Part shown: in pieces, positions 18,148 through 27,776 of the stretch | Layout of the letters: every line of letters begins with the position of its first letter | Numbering within the stretch: the stretch's first letter is position 1 | Source of the DNA: Actinomycetaceae bacterium | GTDB taxonomy: Bacteria; Actinomycetota; Actinomycetes; Actinomycetales; Actinomycetaceae | Reading direction: 5' to 3' | Assembly: GCA_030540715.1 (NCBI GenBank) | Contig: JAUNVQ010000012.1 | Location: forward strand, 1 to 64,000 | Length of the DNA: 64,000 bases | Program-made: the position numbers and the translations under genes | Notes under the pieces: model-generated | Seen by the model: only the letters and a program-made list of their open reading frames with translations | The model's database searches: none | Told to the model about the DNA's origin: nothing

Positions 18148-18528
18148 ATGGCATCAAAGAATTGGTTCCAAAAGCTGTTTTCGCGTCAGGGGAGTGCATC
18201 GATTCGTGAAAGTTTTGAGGCTGCTGACGAGCAGGCTCTTGCTCAAACTCGTTCCACAACAAACATTGGTGACCTACATGAACGTCAGGTAGCTCGAATT
18301 TCGGGTGGTATTCAGTCGATCACTTTGCCTTCGCCAAGTGCTCCGGGCCCCTTTATGGCTACACTTTTCGATGGAACAGGTGCCATTGATGTTTTATGGC
18401 TGGGTCGCCGTTCGATTCCCGGTATTGAAGTTGGTGTTCACATGATCGTTAAGGGCACTGTTGGGCGTCACGGTGGGGGGCTTTGTATGCTTAACCCTGA
18501 ATACCAACTGATTGATGAGGGCGAATAG
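18148..18528 (+). CDS. OB-fold nucleic-acid-binding protein
   Basis: 126 residues. AAAGGAG at 18135-18141 places the start at the ATG 18148, not the TTG just before it. From about residue 50, VARISGGIQSITLPS...FMATLFDGTGAIDVLWLGRRSIPGIEVGVHMIVKGTVG is a short OB fold of the kind that binds single-stranded nucleic acid. Encoded between DUF3710 and DUF3159 as in many actinobacteria. Exact role unknown. Confidence 0.87.
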   Translation: MASKNWFQKLFSRQGSASIRESFEAADEQALAQTRSTTNIGDLHERQVARISGGIQSITLPSPSAPGPFMATLFDGTGAIDVLWLGRRSIPGIEVGVHMIVKGTVGRHGGGLCMLNPEYQLIDEGE

Positions 18529-18556
18529 TCCTTGACCCGTTACGAAGGTTCAGCCT

Positions 18557-19276
18557 ATGGCACATACTGACGACGTTGCTTCGCAAGAAAATCAAGAGGA
18601 CGCAGCTGTATCCCCCCTTCACAGTGTTCAACTAGATGCGCAAGAGTTTTCATTTGAAAAAGCAGTTGGTGGCTGGAGGGGCTGCCTTGAATCCATTGGG
18701 CCACTCCTGCTTTTCACAATTATCTATCTTTTTACTTACTCCATACAGTGGCCACTTATCAGTGCTTTTACTGTTGCCGTGGTGACTGCTCTGTTACGAT
18801 TGCTTGACAAAACATCGTTGAAACAGGTTGCTGTTGGCTTAATAGGTATTGCCATCGCTGTGATATGGGCTTGGACAACTGGAGAACCGAAGGATTTCTT
18901 TGCGCTTGGGCTATGGATTAACGCAGTGTATGGCGGGATAGTGCTGCTGTCGATTCTTGTACGATATCCACTGGTTGGTTTGGCCGTTGCGGCAGCATAT
19001 AGCTGCCTTAACTGGTGGAAAACACCGCAGGCCCGTGTATTTTATTTGCGTAGCGTGTGGGCTACCTGGGTGTGGGTAGTGCTTTTTGGCCTGCGTTTAG
19101 TTATTGAGGTTCCACTGTATTACGTGAATGCGGTGGCGGCTTTGGGGATTGCCCGCCTTATTTTGGGGGTGCCACTTTTTGCGGTAGCTGCATGGTTGAC
19201 ATGGGTGATGATGAAAACAGTCCTTCATTTGGTGAAGCACGCTGATGAGGGCCTGCCTGGTGAAGTTGGTAAGTAA
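18557..19276 (+). CDS. DUF3159 membrane protein
   Basis: 239 residues: soluble N-terminal ~45 residues, then about six membrane helices. Contains the family-typical GGWRGCLESIGPLLLF entry and the NWWKTPQARVFYLRSVWATWVWVVLFGLR stretch in two parts. Function unknown; neighbours in actinobacteria are TrkA-type K+ channel subunits, as here. GAAGG lies 8 nt before the ATG. Convergent with the TrkA gene pair, with a hairpin terminator between. Confidence 0.87.
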   Translation: MAHTDDVASQENQEDAAVSPLHSVQLDAQEFSFEKAVGGWRGCLESIGPLLLFTIIYLFTYSIQWPLISAFTVAVVTALLRLLDKTSLKQVAVGLIGIAIAVIWAWTTGEPKDFFALGLWINAVYGGIVLLSILVRYPLVGLAVAAAYSCLNWWKTPQARVFYLRSVWATWVWVVLFGLRLVIEVPLYYVNAVAALGIARLILGVPLFAVAAWLTWVMMKTVLHLVKHADEGLPGEVGK

Positions 19277-19363
19277 ATGGACAACAAGTACCGCATACGT
19301 TGATGCCACATCCACTCGAAGGCCGATACGTTTGCTCGACAATAATTCTAGTCCCGTATCGGG

Positions 19364-19406
19364 CCTGCTGCTTAGAACACCTGCTCAGCAGGGCTGAACT
19401 TTTTTC
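19364..19406 (+). terminator. Probable intrinsic terminator after DUF3159 gene
   Basis: Arms CCTGCTG (19364-19370) and CAGCAGG (19386-19392), or a tighter CCTG/CAGG hairpin at 19380-19392, followed after GCTGAAC by a run of T at 19400-19405. It lies between convergent genes. Confidence 0.5.
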
Positions 19407-19457
19407 TCAACTATGGTCAGACACAACCGATGAGCGTGAGTTCACATGAGGGCGTTG

Positions 19458-20159
19458 TCAGTCTTCTTGGGCAGGGTCATAGGGAAGTTCTGCATCGTTG
19501 CTAAATAGCCCTGTTACTTCTTTAAGATCGTCCTCACCAGTGGATCTGAAAAGGAACAGTAGTTTATCGTCTTCTTCTAATGAGAGTTCGGGTAAAGGCG
19601 CAAGCGGGCGAGTATCACGAATAAGCGCGGCAACCACGGCTGAATGAGGAATCTCAAGGTCGGCAAGTCTGCGGCCTAACACATCTGATTGTCCAGAAAT
19701 CGTTATCGAATACATGGAAGCACCTGACTTTGGGAAAGTAAAGAGGTGCACGGGTGTACCAATAGCAACGGCATCTTCAACCAGTGCCGTGATAACACGC
19801 GGGGTCGATACCGAAACATCAACCCCCCATTGATCGTTGAACATCCACTCATTTTTAGGATTATTGACACGGGCAACTGTTCGTGGAACAGCAAACTCGG
19901 TTTTTGCCAGCAGCGAGATCACCAAGTTCGCTTTATCGTCACCGGTTGCTGCTACCATCACGTCGCATACATCGACATCAGCTTGGGCTAGTGCATCGGG
20001 GGAACACGCATCGGCAAGAATCCAGTCGGCATCTGCTACGGAGGCAACCTGCATTTTATCGGCTTGGGAATCCATGAGTGTTACATCGTGTCCGTGCGAT
20101 AAGAGCTCGCGTGCAATCGAACGGCCAACAGCACCTGCACCTGCAATAACAATACGCAT
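19458..20159 (-). CDS. ceoC: TrkA-type K+ uptake regulatory subunit (CeoC-like)
   Basis: 233 residues. RCK-N Rossmann domain with the nucleotide-binding IVIAGAGAVGRSIARELLSHGHDV and the adenine-end acidic LMDSQ, then an RCK-C domain from ~residue 140 (SGQSDVLGRRLADLEIP). Cytoplasmic nucleotide-gated subunit of K+ transport. It starts 3 nt after the stop of the preceding trkA-like gene, so they form one operon and probably a heteromeric ring. Equivalent pairs sit next to the APC transporter and the TRAM methyltransferase gene in mycobacteria. Confidence 0.9.
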   Translation of the reverse strand: MRIVIAGAGAVGRSIARELLSHGHDVTLMDSQADKMQVASVADADWILADACSPDALAQADVDVCDVMVAATGDDKANLVISLLAKTEFAVPRTVARVNNPKNEWMFNDQWGVDVSVSTPRVITALVEDAVAIGTPVHLFTFPKSGASMYSITISGQSDVLGRRLADLEIPHSAVVAALIRDTRPLAPLPELSLEEDDKLLFLFRSTGEDDLKEVTGLFSNDAELPYDPAQED

Positions 20160-20162
20160 TAG

Positions 20163-20840
20163 TTAGATCTCCTCGGCAGATTCGTCAACTGGTTCATGGC
20201 TGAGGATATGGCGAATCTTATCAACATCAGATTCAAGAGTCGCCAAAAATAGTTCATCATTTTCTTGCACTTCCAGCGCGGGCTGAGCGAGCAGCGCTTT
20301 ACCAAAACGATTAATGTAGGCTAAGCGCGCATTTGTGCTTTCTTCAACAAGTCGAATGGGTTTACCGTACCAGGCGGCATGCGGTTGGCAACGCATCAGT
20401 GTCACACCCAGTTGCGGGTCGCTGTACACACTTTGAGATTCATCTGGTAAGACTTTGTGTAAAATCATCCCAGAACTCCAACGAACCGTGCCCACAGTGG
20501 GGATGCCCAGACGTTCATAGGCTTCGGCACGACGCGGATCATAGATTCTGGCAACTACACGTTTCACACCAAAAGTTTCACGCGCAATTCTAGCAGCTAA
20601 AATGTTGGTGTTGTCTCCATTAGAAACTGCGGCAAACGCATAGGCTTTTTCAATACCCGCTTTTGTCATGGTGTCACGGTCAAAGCCAATGCCTTTGACA
20701 CGTTGCCCAGAAAAACTCTTCGGCAATTTCCGCAAAGCAGCTGATTCGCGGTCAATAACGGCAACAGAATGCCCCATTTTGTCTAATGTAACGGCAACGC
20801 TGGAGCCAACGCGTCCCGATCCTAAAATCACGAAGTGCAC
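20163..20840 (-). CDS. ceoB: TrkA-type K+ uptake regulatory subunit (CeoB-like)
   Basis: 225 residues from a GTG start. RCK-N domain FVILGSGRVGSSVAVTLDKMGHSVAVIDRE with the Gly-rich loop and acidic ribose-binding end, then RCK-C from ~residue 140. First gene of the two-gene operon; divergent from the KimA-like transporter with 177 nt between the starts. No Shine-Dalgarno is visible before the GTG, so a short leader is possible. Confidence 0.9.
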   Translation of the reverse strand: MHFVILGSGRVGSSVAVTLDKMGHSVAVIDRESAALRKLPKSFSGQRVKGIGFDRDTMTKAGIEKAYAFAAVSNGDNTNILAARIARETFGVKRVVARIYDPRRAEAYERLGIPTVGTVRWSSGMILHKVLPDESQSVYSDPQLGVTLMRCQPHAAWYGKPIRLVEESTNARLAYINRFGKALLAQPALEVQENDELFLATLESDVDKIRHILSHEPVDESAEEI

Positions 20841-21017
20841 GGGTTAAAGCCTAGTTGAATTTTGATGAAATTACGACTCTGAAGTGTTTATCATATGCGA
20901 GTTCTTGCTTTCGGTGGGCGAGTTTTATGCCACATATCCTTCTTTGGCAGTGAAATTACTGACCTCATCGCTACATTGCCTTGGTTTTACGGGGTGTTTT
21001 GACATACCATAACCAAT

Positions 21018-23312
21018 GTGTCTGAACATATAGACCGCGCCAAACGAGTTCTGTTTGGCCGCCCCATGAATAAACGAGCAATGGGTAAAACACTTTTGCC
21101 TGTTCGCATTGCGCTGCCCGTGTTCGCCTCCGATGCATTGTCGTCGGTTGCCTATGCACCTGACGAAATCTTGCTGACACTTGCTTTTGCTGGGATTGCT
21201 GCTTCAACAATGTCACTATGGGTAGGCATTGCTGTGGTATTAGTACTGATGGTTGTGGTAATGAGCTACCGTCAAACAGTTCATGCCTATCCCTCTGGTG
21301 GCGGTGATTACGAGGTTGCCACGGCGAACCTTGGGCCACGTGCTGGCCTTACTGTAGCTTCTTCACTGCTGGTAGACTATGTTTTAACGGTAGCTGTGTC
21401 TATCTCGTCGGGAGCTCATTATATTACTGCGGCCTGGCCGCAAATGGTAGGGTGGGAAGTTCCCATTGCTGTCAGTGTTGTCGCACTTTTGGCATTACTG
21501 AATTTGCGTGGGCTTCGTGAATCAGGTACTGCCTTTGCCATTCCTACTTATGTGTACATGTTTTCTATCGGGTTGATGCTTGTTGTCGGTTTATTTAAGG
21601 AGTTCACGGGAAGTCTTGGAGATGCCCCAACTGCTGCTTACGAGGTTGTTCCCGCTGTTGGCTACGATGCAGGTTTAGCTGGAATCGCCGGATTCTTTTT
21701 GATTCTGCGTGCATTTTCATCCGGCTGTGCGGCACTTACTGGTGTTGAAGCTATCGCTAATGGTGTGCCGGCAATGCAAAAACCTAAATCAAAAAATGCG
21801 GCAACAACGTTGGCACTGTTGGGTATGATCTCAACGGCAATGATGTTGTGTATTCTTTATTTGGCAAAGCAAACAGGAGCAAAAGTTGTTGAAGATCCGT
21901 CTTCTCAGCTGCTCTTGGACTCTCAACCCCTTGCCGAATCTATCAAGATTGACCCGGTTATTTCACAAATTGCGGCAACGGTTTTTGCGTCTTCTCGTCC
22001 TCTGTTTTTACTCATTACCATTGTCACAGGCCTTATTTTGGTGTTGGCAGCTAACACGGCTTTCAATGGTTTTCCTCAACTGGCTTCCGTTTTGTCGCGC
22101 GACTCATTTTTACCGCGACAACTATATAAACGTGGCGACCGCCTGACTTATTCAAATGGCATCATTGTTTTAGCGGTGGCTTCTGCGGTGCTGATTGCGG
22201 CGACAGAAGCCGAGGTTACTCGCCTTATTCAAATGTATATTGTGGGTGTATTTATTAGTTTTTCGATGTCGCAGTTGGGAATGATGCGCCACTGGACACG
22301 TGAACTTCGTACCTGTTCACAGGTTAAACGGCGCAACCAGATGCGACGTTCCCGAGTGATCAATGTGGTTGGTTTTGCCGTTACATTTACTGTGCTCATT
22401 GTTGTTGTTTTAACAAAGTTTATTCACGGTGCATGGGTGGCGATCTTGTTGATGATGATCGTTTATTTTATGATGTTGGGAATCTCGCAGCACTATAAAA
22501 GCTCTGAACAGTATTTAAGTGTTGACGACTGGGATGGCGCACGTGCATTACCATCACGGGCCCATTCACTTGTATTGGTATCAAAGATGCATCGCCCAAC
22601 GATGCGCGCAATCGCCTACGCTGCAGCGGCCAACCCCGCAACGCTTGAACTTGTGAATGTCAATATTGAAGATGCCAAAACAAAGGCTCTGCAAAAACAA
22701 TGGGAAAATGCTGGTATCGATATTCCATTGACGATTCTTGGCTCACCCTATCGTGATATTACATTGCCGGTAACCCAGCATGTGCGGACCCTTCGGCGAC
22801 GATCACCGCGCGACTTGATCGTCTTCTATATTCCTTACTTCCTGGTGGAGCACTGGTGGCAAAATCTTCTTCACAACCATTCTGCAACTCGCCTGCGCCG
22901 CGAACTTCAATATATTCCCGGTGTTGTGGTAACACTTGTTCCCTGGCGTTTCCATGGTGTGATGGAACCTGGCCCGGTGTTAGGTGAGCGCCTGCGCGCC
23001 CCCGAGGAAGCTCAGGTACACGGTGGCGCGTCCTCTGACACTACTGAAAACACCAATGACTCGCATCACTGGTTTAACAAAGTCAGTCTGCACTGGCCAT
23101 CTCGAAAAAAGATGCTAGCAAAAACGCAAGACAATGATACTTCCGATGGTAAAAATCGAAAGAACAGTATGTATAAGTCACCGCTTTCTTTCCTGCAACC
23201 TCCATCATTTCATGTGTCCTCGAAGGCTAGAAATGAGCGACGCCAGCGCCAAGATAATAGAGACACACAAAAACCCCACACAGGTCAGGAACCACCGGAA
23301 GTGACGAAATAG
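21018..23312 (+). CDS. APC-superfamily K+ transporter, KimA (YdaO)-like
   Basis: 764 residues. The first ~480 residues hold about twelve membrane helices. Landmarks shared with Bacillus KimA: PVFASDALSSVAYAPDEI, YRQTVHAYPSGGGDYEVA, LLVDYVLTVAVSISSG and LLNLRGLRESG. A cytoplasmic domain follows (SLVLVSKMHRPTMRAIAYA..., ~residues 510-650), then a ~110-residue hydrophilic, Ser/Arg/Lys-rich tail. KimA is a high-affinity K+/H+ symporter controlled by c-di-AMP. The adjacent TrkA pair supports a K+ role. Older annotations call this an amino-acid permease. Start is a GTG without a clear ribosome binding site. Confidence 0.85.
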   Translation: MSEHIDRAKRVLFGRPMNKRAMGKTLLPVRIALPVFASDALSSVAYAPDEILLTLAFAGIAASTMSLWVGIAVVLVLMVVVMSYRQTVHAYPSGGGDYEVATANLGPRAGLTVASSLLVDYVLTVAVSISSGAHYITAAWPQMVGWEVPIAVSVVALLALLNLRGLRESGTAFAIPTYVYMFSIGLMLVVGLFKEFTGSLGDAPTAAYEVVPAVGYDAGLAGIAGFFLILRAFSSGCAALTGVEAIANGVPAMQKPKSKNAATTLALLGMISTAMMLCILYLAKQTGAKVVEDPSSQLLLDSQPLAESIKIDPVISQIAATVFASSRPLFLLITIVTGLILVLAANTAFNGFPQLASVLSRDSFLPRQLYKRGDRLTYSNGIIVLAVASAVLIAATEAEVTRLIQMYIVGVFISFSMSQLGMMRHWTRELRTCSQVKRRNQMRRSRVINVVGFAVTFTVLIVVVLTKFIHGAWVAILLMMIVYFMMLGISQHYKSSEQYLSVDDWDGARALPSRAHSLVLVSKMHRPTMRAIAYAAAANPATLELVNVNIEDAKTKALQKQWENAGIDIPLTILGSPYRDITLPVTQHVRTLRRRSPRDLIVFYIPYFLVEHWWQNLLHNHSATRLRRELQYIPGVVVTLVPWRFHGVMEPGPVLGERLRAPEEAQVHGGASSDTTENTNDSHHWFNKVSLHWPSRKKMLAKTQDNDTSDGKNRKNSMYKSPLSFLQPPSFHVSSKARNERRQRQDNRDTQKPHTGQEPPEVTK

Positions 23313-24584
23313 ATGACTACTACCATCACCGTGAAAGCAGGCCCGATGACCCACGGGGGTGCCTGTGTGTGTCATCATCACAACAAAGTAGGTTTTATTC
23401 GAAACGCAATTCCAGGAGAAACAGTAAAGGTACTGATTACTCAGGAACTTTCGAAGCGCTTTTACGGTACGGTTATTGACGTGGTGGAGGCCTCGGAGCA
23501 TCGGCGTGAACATTTTTGGCCGGAAGCCGTTAATAACGACATTGGTGGAACGGAGTATGGGCATATAGCTCTTGACCATCAGCGCTATCTGAAGGCCGAA
23601 GTCTTACGGGACGCGTTCAGTCGTGTTGGAGGACGCGATCTGGCCTATCATATGGATGGCTTTGACATTCCTTTTTATCCTGCTCCCAGTGACGCTGCCG
23701 GGGGATGCGATGCTGGACGTGGTTGGCGTACCCGAGTAGAAGTAGTGATGACCAGTGAAGGAATTGGTATGCACCAGTATCGTGGAAGTCATTGCGTGCC
23801 GGTAAAACAGCTTCCTTTCGTGAGTAAGAAAATCACTGATTGCGATATTTTTGGTGCGCACTGTGCGTTGGCAAAAATTGCGCAGCCCGGTCAAAGAATT
23901 CGTCTTGTCCATGATAACAAGAGGGTTGTTGCCTGCGTTGATGATGCGCTTTTTGAGGAATGCGATGGAGTATTTGTTCCGACAAAAGATGATGTGATGC
24001 ATTATCGAGTGGGTGATGACCTCTTTGATGTCTCGGCACTCGGGTTTTGGCAGGCCCATACTGATGCTCCTTGCGTGTTGCGTGAAAGTGTGACACGCAT
24101 GATTAATACGGTACGTGCTCACTTGGCCCCTTCGCAGATTTCAGCTGTAGAGTTTTATGCGGGTGCTGGATTGCTTAGTCTTGAACTTTTGCGTCGCTGT
24201 CACAGTGTGTGGACGTTTGAGGGGTCAGTGCGTGCGGTTGCCGATGCGAAAAAGAATATGAGCACCGCCGGGTTAACAGTTGAACATGCTGGTCGTGCTT
24301 TTATTAATGCGAAGCAGGTGGCGCGTGCCGCGCAGCGGATAAAGACACCCGATCTTGTGGTGCTGGATCCGCCCCGTCAAGGGGCAGGTACTCAGATGAT
24401 GAAAGCACTGGCTCAGTGGGGGCCCTCGGCTATCATTTTAGTGGCTTGTGATCTTGCCTCAGCGGCGAGAGATCTAGGTGTACTTCATCGCTGTCAATAT
24501 CGAATTACGCAAGCCGAGTGTCACGATTTATTCCCTTATACTCCCCATATCGAGAGTGTTTTTCTGTTAGAACGCGGGAATTAA
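23313..24584 (+). CDS. TRAM-domain class I SAM RNA (uracil-C5) methyltransferase, TrmA/RlmD-like
   Basis: 423 residues. N-terminal TRAM RNA-binding domain (about residues 1-60), then a SAM-methyltransferase domain with the VEFYAGAGLLSLELLRR motif I, LVVLDPPRQGAG motif IV and a catalytic-cysteine region reading LVACDLASAARDL, where the family norm is close to VSCNPATLARD. The usual Cys cluster for an Fe-S site is reduced. The start ATG abuts the stop of the KimA-like gene with no gap, so the two are co-transcribed, as in mycobacteria. Target probably uridine in rRNA or tRNA. Confidence 0.85.
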   Translation: MTTTITVKAGPMTHGGACVCHHHNKVGFIRNAIPGETVKVLITQELSKRFYGTVIDVVEASEHRREHFWPEAVNNDIGGTEYGHIALDHQRYLKAEVLRDAFSRVGGRDLAYHMDGFDIPFYPAPSDAAGGCDAGRGWRTRVEVVMTSEGIGMHQYRGSHCVPVKQLPFVSKKITDCDIFGAHCALAKIAQPGQRIRLVHDNKRVVACVDDALFEECDGVFVPTKDDVMHYRVGDDLFDVSALGFWQAHTDAPCVLRESVTRMINTVRAHLAPSQISAVEFYAGAGLLSLELLRRCHSVWTFEGSVRAVADAKKNMSTAGLTVEHAGRAFINAKQVARAAQRIKTPDLVVLDPPRQGAGTQMMKALAQWGPSAIILVACDLASAARDLGVLHRCQYRITQAECHDLFPYTPHIESVFLLERGN

Positions 24585-24661
24585 GTTATTTCATATTAGC
24601 CAAACTAGCTGCGTAAATAATAGTTCTTATGGCACAACTTAGTAAATGTTTCCCATTCATG

Positions 24662-24690
24662 TTGCAGACAGTGTGTAAGTAAGTTATCTT
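24662..24690 (+). promoter_or_regulatory. Predicted acnA promoter
   Basis: TTGCAG at 24662-24667, a 17-nt spacer, and TATCTT at 24685-24690. The -10 box lies inside the first palindrome of the operator at 24684-24717, so a bound protein would block transcription. Confidence 0.5.
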
Positions 24691-24717
24691 GACATCAAGA
24701 TAACTTGACATCAAGAC
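24684..24717. promoter_or_regulatory. Tandem palindromic operator upstream of acnA
   Basis: TTATCTTGACATCAAGATAA at 24684-24703 has 9-bp arms around a CA centre. Its core CTTGACATCAAG is repeated exactly at 24704-24715, 16 bp downstream. It covers the predicted -10 region and start site. The architecture fits a dimeric winged-helix repressor such as a MarR-family protein; the regulator is not encoded in this window. Confidence 0.7.
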
Positions 24718-24750
24718 AAAAGCGGTGTCACAACTAATGAAGGGGTAGAC

Positions 24751-27531
24751 ATGGCGGAATTCAATAGCTTTGACGCTAAAAAGACGATGACTTCGGGGAA
24801 GAAAGAATACACAATTTATTCTTTGCATAAAGTTCCTGGGGCAGACAAACTTCCATACGCGTTAAAGATTTTGACCGAGAATTTGCTGCGGAATGAAGAT
24901 GGTGCAAATATCACGAAGGAACAGATTTCAGCGTTGGGGAACTGGGACCCCAATGCTCAGCCAGATACTGAAATCCAATTCACGCCCGCACGTGTGCTGA
25001 TGCAGGACTTCACGGGTGTACCCTGCGTTGTTGATTTGGCAACGATGCGCGAAGCCATGGTGGATCTTGGTGGTGATCCGGAAAAAATCAATCCGCTTGC
25101 TCCCGCGGAGATGGTTATTGACCACTCGGTTCAGATTGATGCGTTTGGCACGCCCCAAGCCCTCGAAATCAACATGGATATTGAATATCAGCGTAACCGC
25201 GAACGCTACCAGTTCCTGCGCTGGGGGCAAACTGCCTTCGATAACTTCCGTGTTGTTCCCCCAGGCACCGGTATCGTTCACCAGGTCAATATCGAATACT
25301 TGGCACGTGTCTGCTTCGTAAAGGAAGAAGAAGACCGTTCGCTGGCGTATCCCGATACATGTGTTGGTACTGACTCCCACACCACAATGGTCAATGGCCT
25401 TGGTGTGCTTGGGTGGGGTGTTGGCGGTATCGAGGCCGAAGCCGCAATGCTTGGCCAGCCCGTATCAATGCTTATCCCACGAGTTGTTGGCTTTAAGCTG
25501 TCGGGTTCGATCCCGGCAGGTGCAACTGCTACAGACGTTGTATTGACAATTACGCAGATGCTGCGTGAACACGGCGTTGTTGGCAAATTCGTCGAGTTCT
25601 ACGGTGAAGGTGTTGGTCAGGTTCCTTTGGCAAACCGTGCAACTATTGGCAATATGTCGCCAGAGTTCGGCTCAACTGCAGCTATCTTCCCAATTGACGA
25701 TGTCACCATCGACTATCTGCGCCTTACTGGACGCAGTGAAGATGCTTGCAAACTTGTTGAAGACTATGCAAAAGAGCAGGGGTTGTGGCACGATCCTTCA
25801 CGTGAAGCCCACTATAGCGAATATATGGAACTGGATCTTTCAACAGTTGTGCCCTCCATTGCCGGGCCGAAGCGTCCTCAAGACCGCATTGAGTTGTCTA
25901 AGTCTCAAGAAATGTTCCGAAAGACCCTTCCAGACTACATGTCAGGTACTACTGATGAAGAAAACGGTATCGGTACAGATGCATGGAGTGGGGAAGAAGT
26001 TGCCCGCAATCAGCGTGCTCTTGATGGTGGGCTTCCTGAGAGACCACATAAGCGTGTCCCTGTGACAATGGAAGACGGGACCGAAACCTATATGGACCAC
26101 GGTAATGTTGTCATAGCCTCCATCACCTCATGTACCAATACCTCGAACCCATCGGTGATGTTAGCTGCCGCTTTGCTGGCGAAGAACGCCGTTGAAAAGG
26201 GCTTAACATCCAAGCCCTGGGTCAAGACTTCAGTGGCGCCGGGTTCGCAGGTTGTCACTGACTATTTTGAACAGGCTGGCCTGTGGCCTTACTTAAACGA
26301 ACTGGGCTTTAACCTGGTTGGTTATGGCTGTGCAACATGTATTGGTAACTCCGGACCACTGCCACAAGAGATTTCCGATGCCATTAACGACAATGATATT
26401 ACGGCAGTTGCGGTACTTTCGGGTAACCGTAACTTCGAAGGGCGCATCTCGCCTGATGTCAAGATGAACTATCTGGCATCCCCGCCACTGGTAATCTCGT
26501 ACGCATTGGCTGGCTCAATGGATTTCGATTTTGAAAACGATCCTCTGGGGCAGGATAAAGACGGAAATGATGTCTATTTGCGTGATATTTGGCCAGATCC
26601 GGTCACTGTTCAGCAAACAGTTGATTCAGTGATTACACGCGAAATGTATCTGAAAGACTATGCCAGTGTCTTTGATGGTGATGAGCGTTGGCAGTCGATG
26701 GATACACCCGAGGGTGCCACCTTCGAATGGGATGATGCGTCAACCTATATTCGCAAGGCACCATTCTTTGAAGATATGACCATGGATCCTGAACCCGTCA
26801 CTGATATTCATGGCGCACGGGTGCTGTTGAAACTTGGTGACTCGGTGACAACAGACCATATCTCGCCTGCTGGTTCATTTGCCGGTAGCACACCTGCTGG
26901 CCGGTATCTTATCGACAATGGGGTAGAGCGCAAAGACTTTAACTCCTACGGTTCACGTCGTGGTAACCACGAAGTCATGATGCGTGGAACCTTTGCTAAT
27001 ATCCGTATTCGCAACCAGGTGCTTGACAACGTTGAAGGTGGCTTTACAAAGTCCTTTACAGTAGAGGGCGAACCTCAAAAAGCTATCTTTGATGCCGCTC
27101 AAGATTATGCTGCTTCGGGTACACCCCTGGTTGTTCTTGGTGGTGCCGAATACGGTTCGGGTTCATCACGTGACTGGGCAGCCAAGGGAACGAATCTTTT
27201 GGGCGTGCGCGCAGTGATTGCCGTGAGCTTCGAGCGTATTCACCGTTCAAACCTTATTGGTATGGGCGTTGTGCCGCTGCAGTTCCCAGAGGGCGAAACC
27301 CATGATTCACTTGGTTTAAGCGGTGATGAGGTCTTTGATATTACCGGTATCGAGGAACTGAACGAAGGTCGCACCCCTGAGACAATGAAAGTGACTGCCA
27401 CAAAACCAGATGGTTCTGTCATCGAGTTTGATGCAGTTGTTCGCATTGATACACCAGGTGAGCGTGACTACTACCGCAACGGCGGCATTTTGCAGTATGT
27501 GCTTCGCCAGCTTGCCAAGGGTGAAGCATAA
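24751..27531 (+). CDS. acnA: Aconitate hydratase
   Basis: 926 residues. Interconverts citrate and isocitrate in the TCA cycle, supplying 2-oxoglutarate for glutamate. The [4Fe-4S] ligands are visible as the Cys in [14 protein letters not shown] and CxxC in [14 protein letters not shown]. The substrate-binding swivel domain is C-terminal ([17 protein letters not shown], Ser-Ser-Arg active site). Length fits the IRP-like AcnA class. GAAGGGG precedes the ATG. The upstream tandem palindrome suggests tight repression. No TetR-type acnR gene is adjacent, unlike in corynebacteria. A hairpin terminator follows. Confidence 0.97.
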   Translation: MAEFNSFDAKKTMTSGKKEYTIYSLHKVPGADKLPYALKILTENLLRNEDGANITKEQISALGNWDPNAQPDTEIQFTPARVLMQDFTGVPCVVDLATMREAMVDLGGDPEKINPLAPAEMVIDHSVQIDAFGTPQALEINMDIEYQRNRERYQFLRWGQTAFDNFRVVPPGTGIVHQVNIEYLARVCFVKEEEDRSLAYPDTCVGTDSHTTMVNGLGVLGWGVGGIEAEAAMLGQPVSMLIPRVVGFKLSGSIPAGATATDVVLTITQMLREHGVVGKFVEFYGEGVGQVPLANRATIGNMSPEFGSTAAIFPIDDVTIDYLRLTGRSEDACKLVEDYAKEQGLWHDPSREAHYSEYMELDLSTVVPSIAGPKRPQDRIELSKSQEMFRKTLPDYMSGTTDEENGIGTDAWSGEEVARNQRALDGGLPERPHKRVPVTMEDGTETYMDHGNVVIASITSCTNTSNPSVMLAAALLAKNAVEKGLTSKPWVKTSVAPGSQVVTDYFEQAGLWPYLNELGFNLVGYGCATCIGNSGPLPQEISDAINDNDITAVAVLSGNRNFEGRISPDVKMNYLASPPLVISYALAGSMDFDFENDPLGQDKDGNDVYLRDIWPDPVTVQQTVDSVITREMYLKDYASVFDGDERWQSMDTPEGATFEWDDASTYIRKAPFFEDMTMDPEPVTDIHGARVLLKLGDSVTTDHISPAGSFAGSTPAGRYLIDNGVERKDFNSYGSRRGNHEVMMRGTFANIRIRNQVLDNVEGGFTKSFTVEGEPQKAIFDAAQDYAASGTPLVVLGGAEYGSGSSRDWAAKGTNLLGVRAVIAVSFERIHRSNLIGMGVVPLQFPEGETHDSLGLSGDEVFDITGIEELNEGRTPETMKVTATKPDGSVIEFDAVVRIDTPGERDYYRNGGILQYVLRQLAKGEA

Positions 27532-27596
27532 ATCCTGCGCAAGCAGTGGCAATAAGATCTGCGGGTAGCTTTTGCTGCCTGTGCCCATAAGCAACA

Positions 27597-27632
27597 AAAG
27601 TTCGGGTCTGCATTTTTGCAGGCCCGAACTTT
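27597..27632 (+). terminator. Intrinsic terminator of acnA
   Basis: A 16-bp stem (arms 27597-27612 and 27617-27632, one G-T wobble) with a TTTT loop, ending in a T-rich tract (TTTCATTTCATTTTT). Confidence 0.88.
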
Positions 27633-27739
27633 CATTTCATTTTTGATGCTTGAACCGCGTATTGTTCTATGTCTACACAGATGGCGGGCGATTGGCGCCT
27701 TGGCTGGCAATGGTGGTGCTGATACCCTAGTTTTTGGGT

Positions 27740-27768
27740 TTGTGGATGCTTTTGAGGTTTTCTACACT
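27740..27768 (+). promoter_or_regulatory. Predicted promoter of the 510-residue membrane protein gene
   Basis: TTGTGG at 27740-27745, 17-nt spacer, TACACT at 27763-27768. Only 8 nt separate the -10 box from the ATG at 27777, so the transcript is probably leaderless. Confidence 0.5.
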
Positions 27769-27776
27769 GGGAAAGT

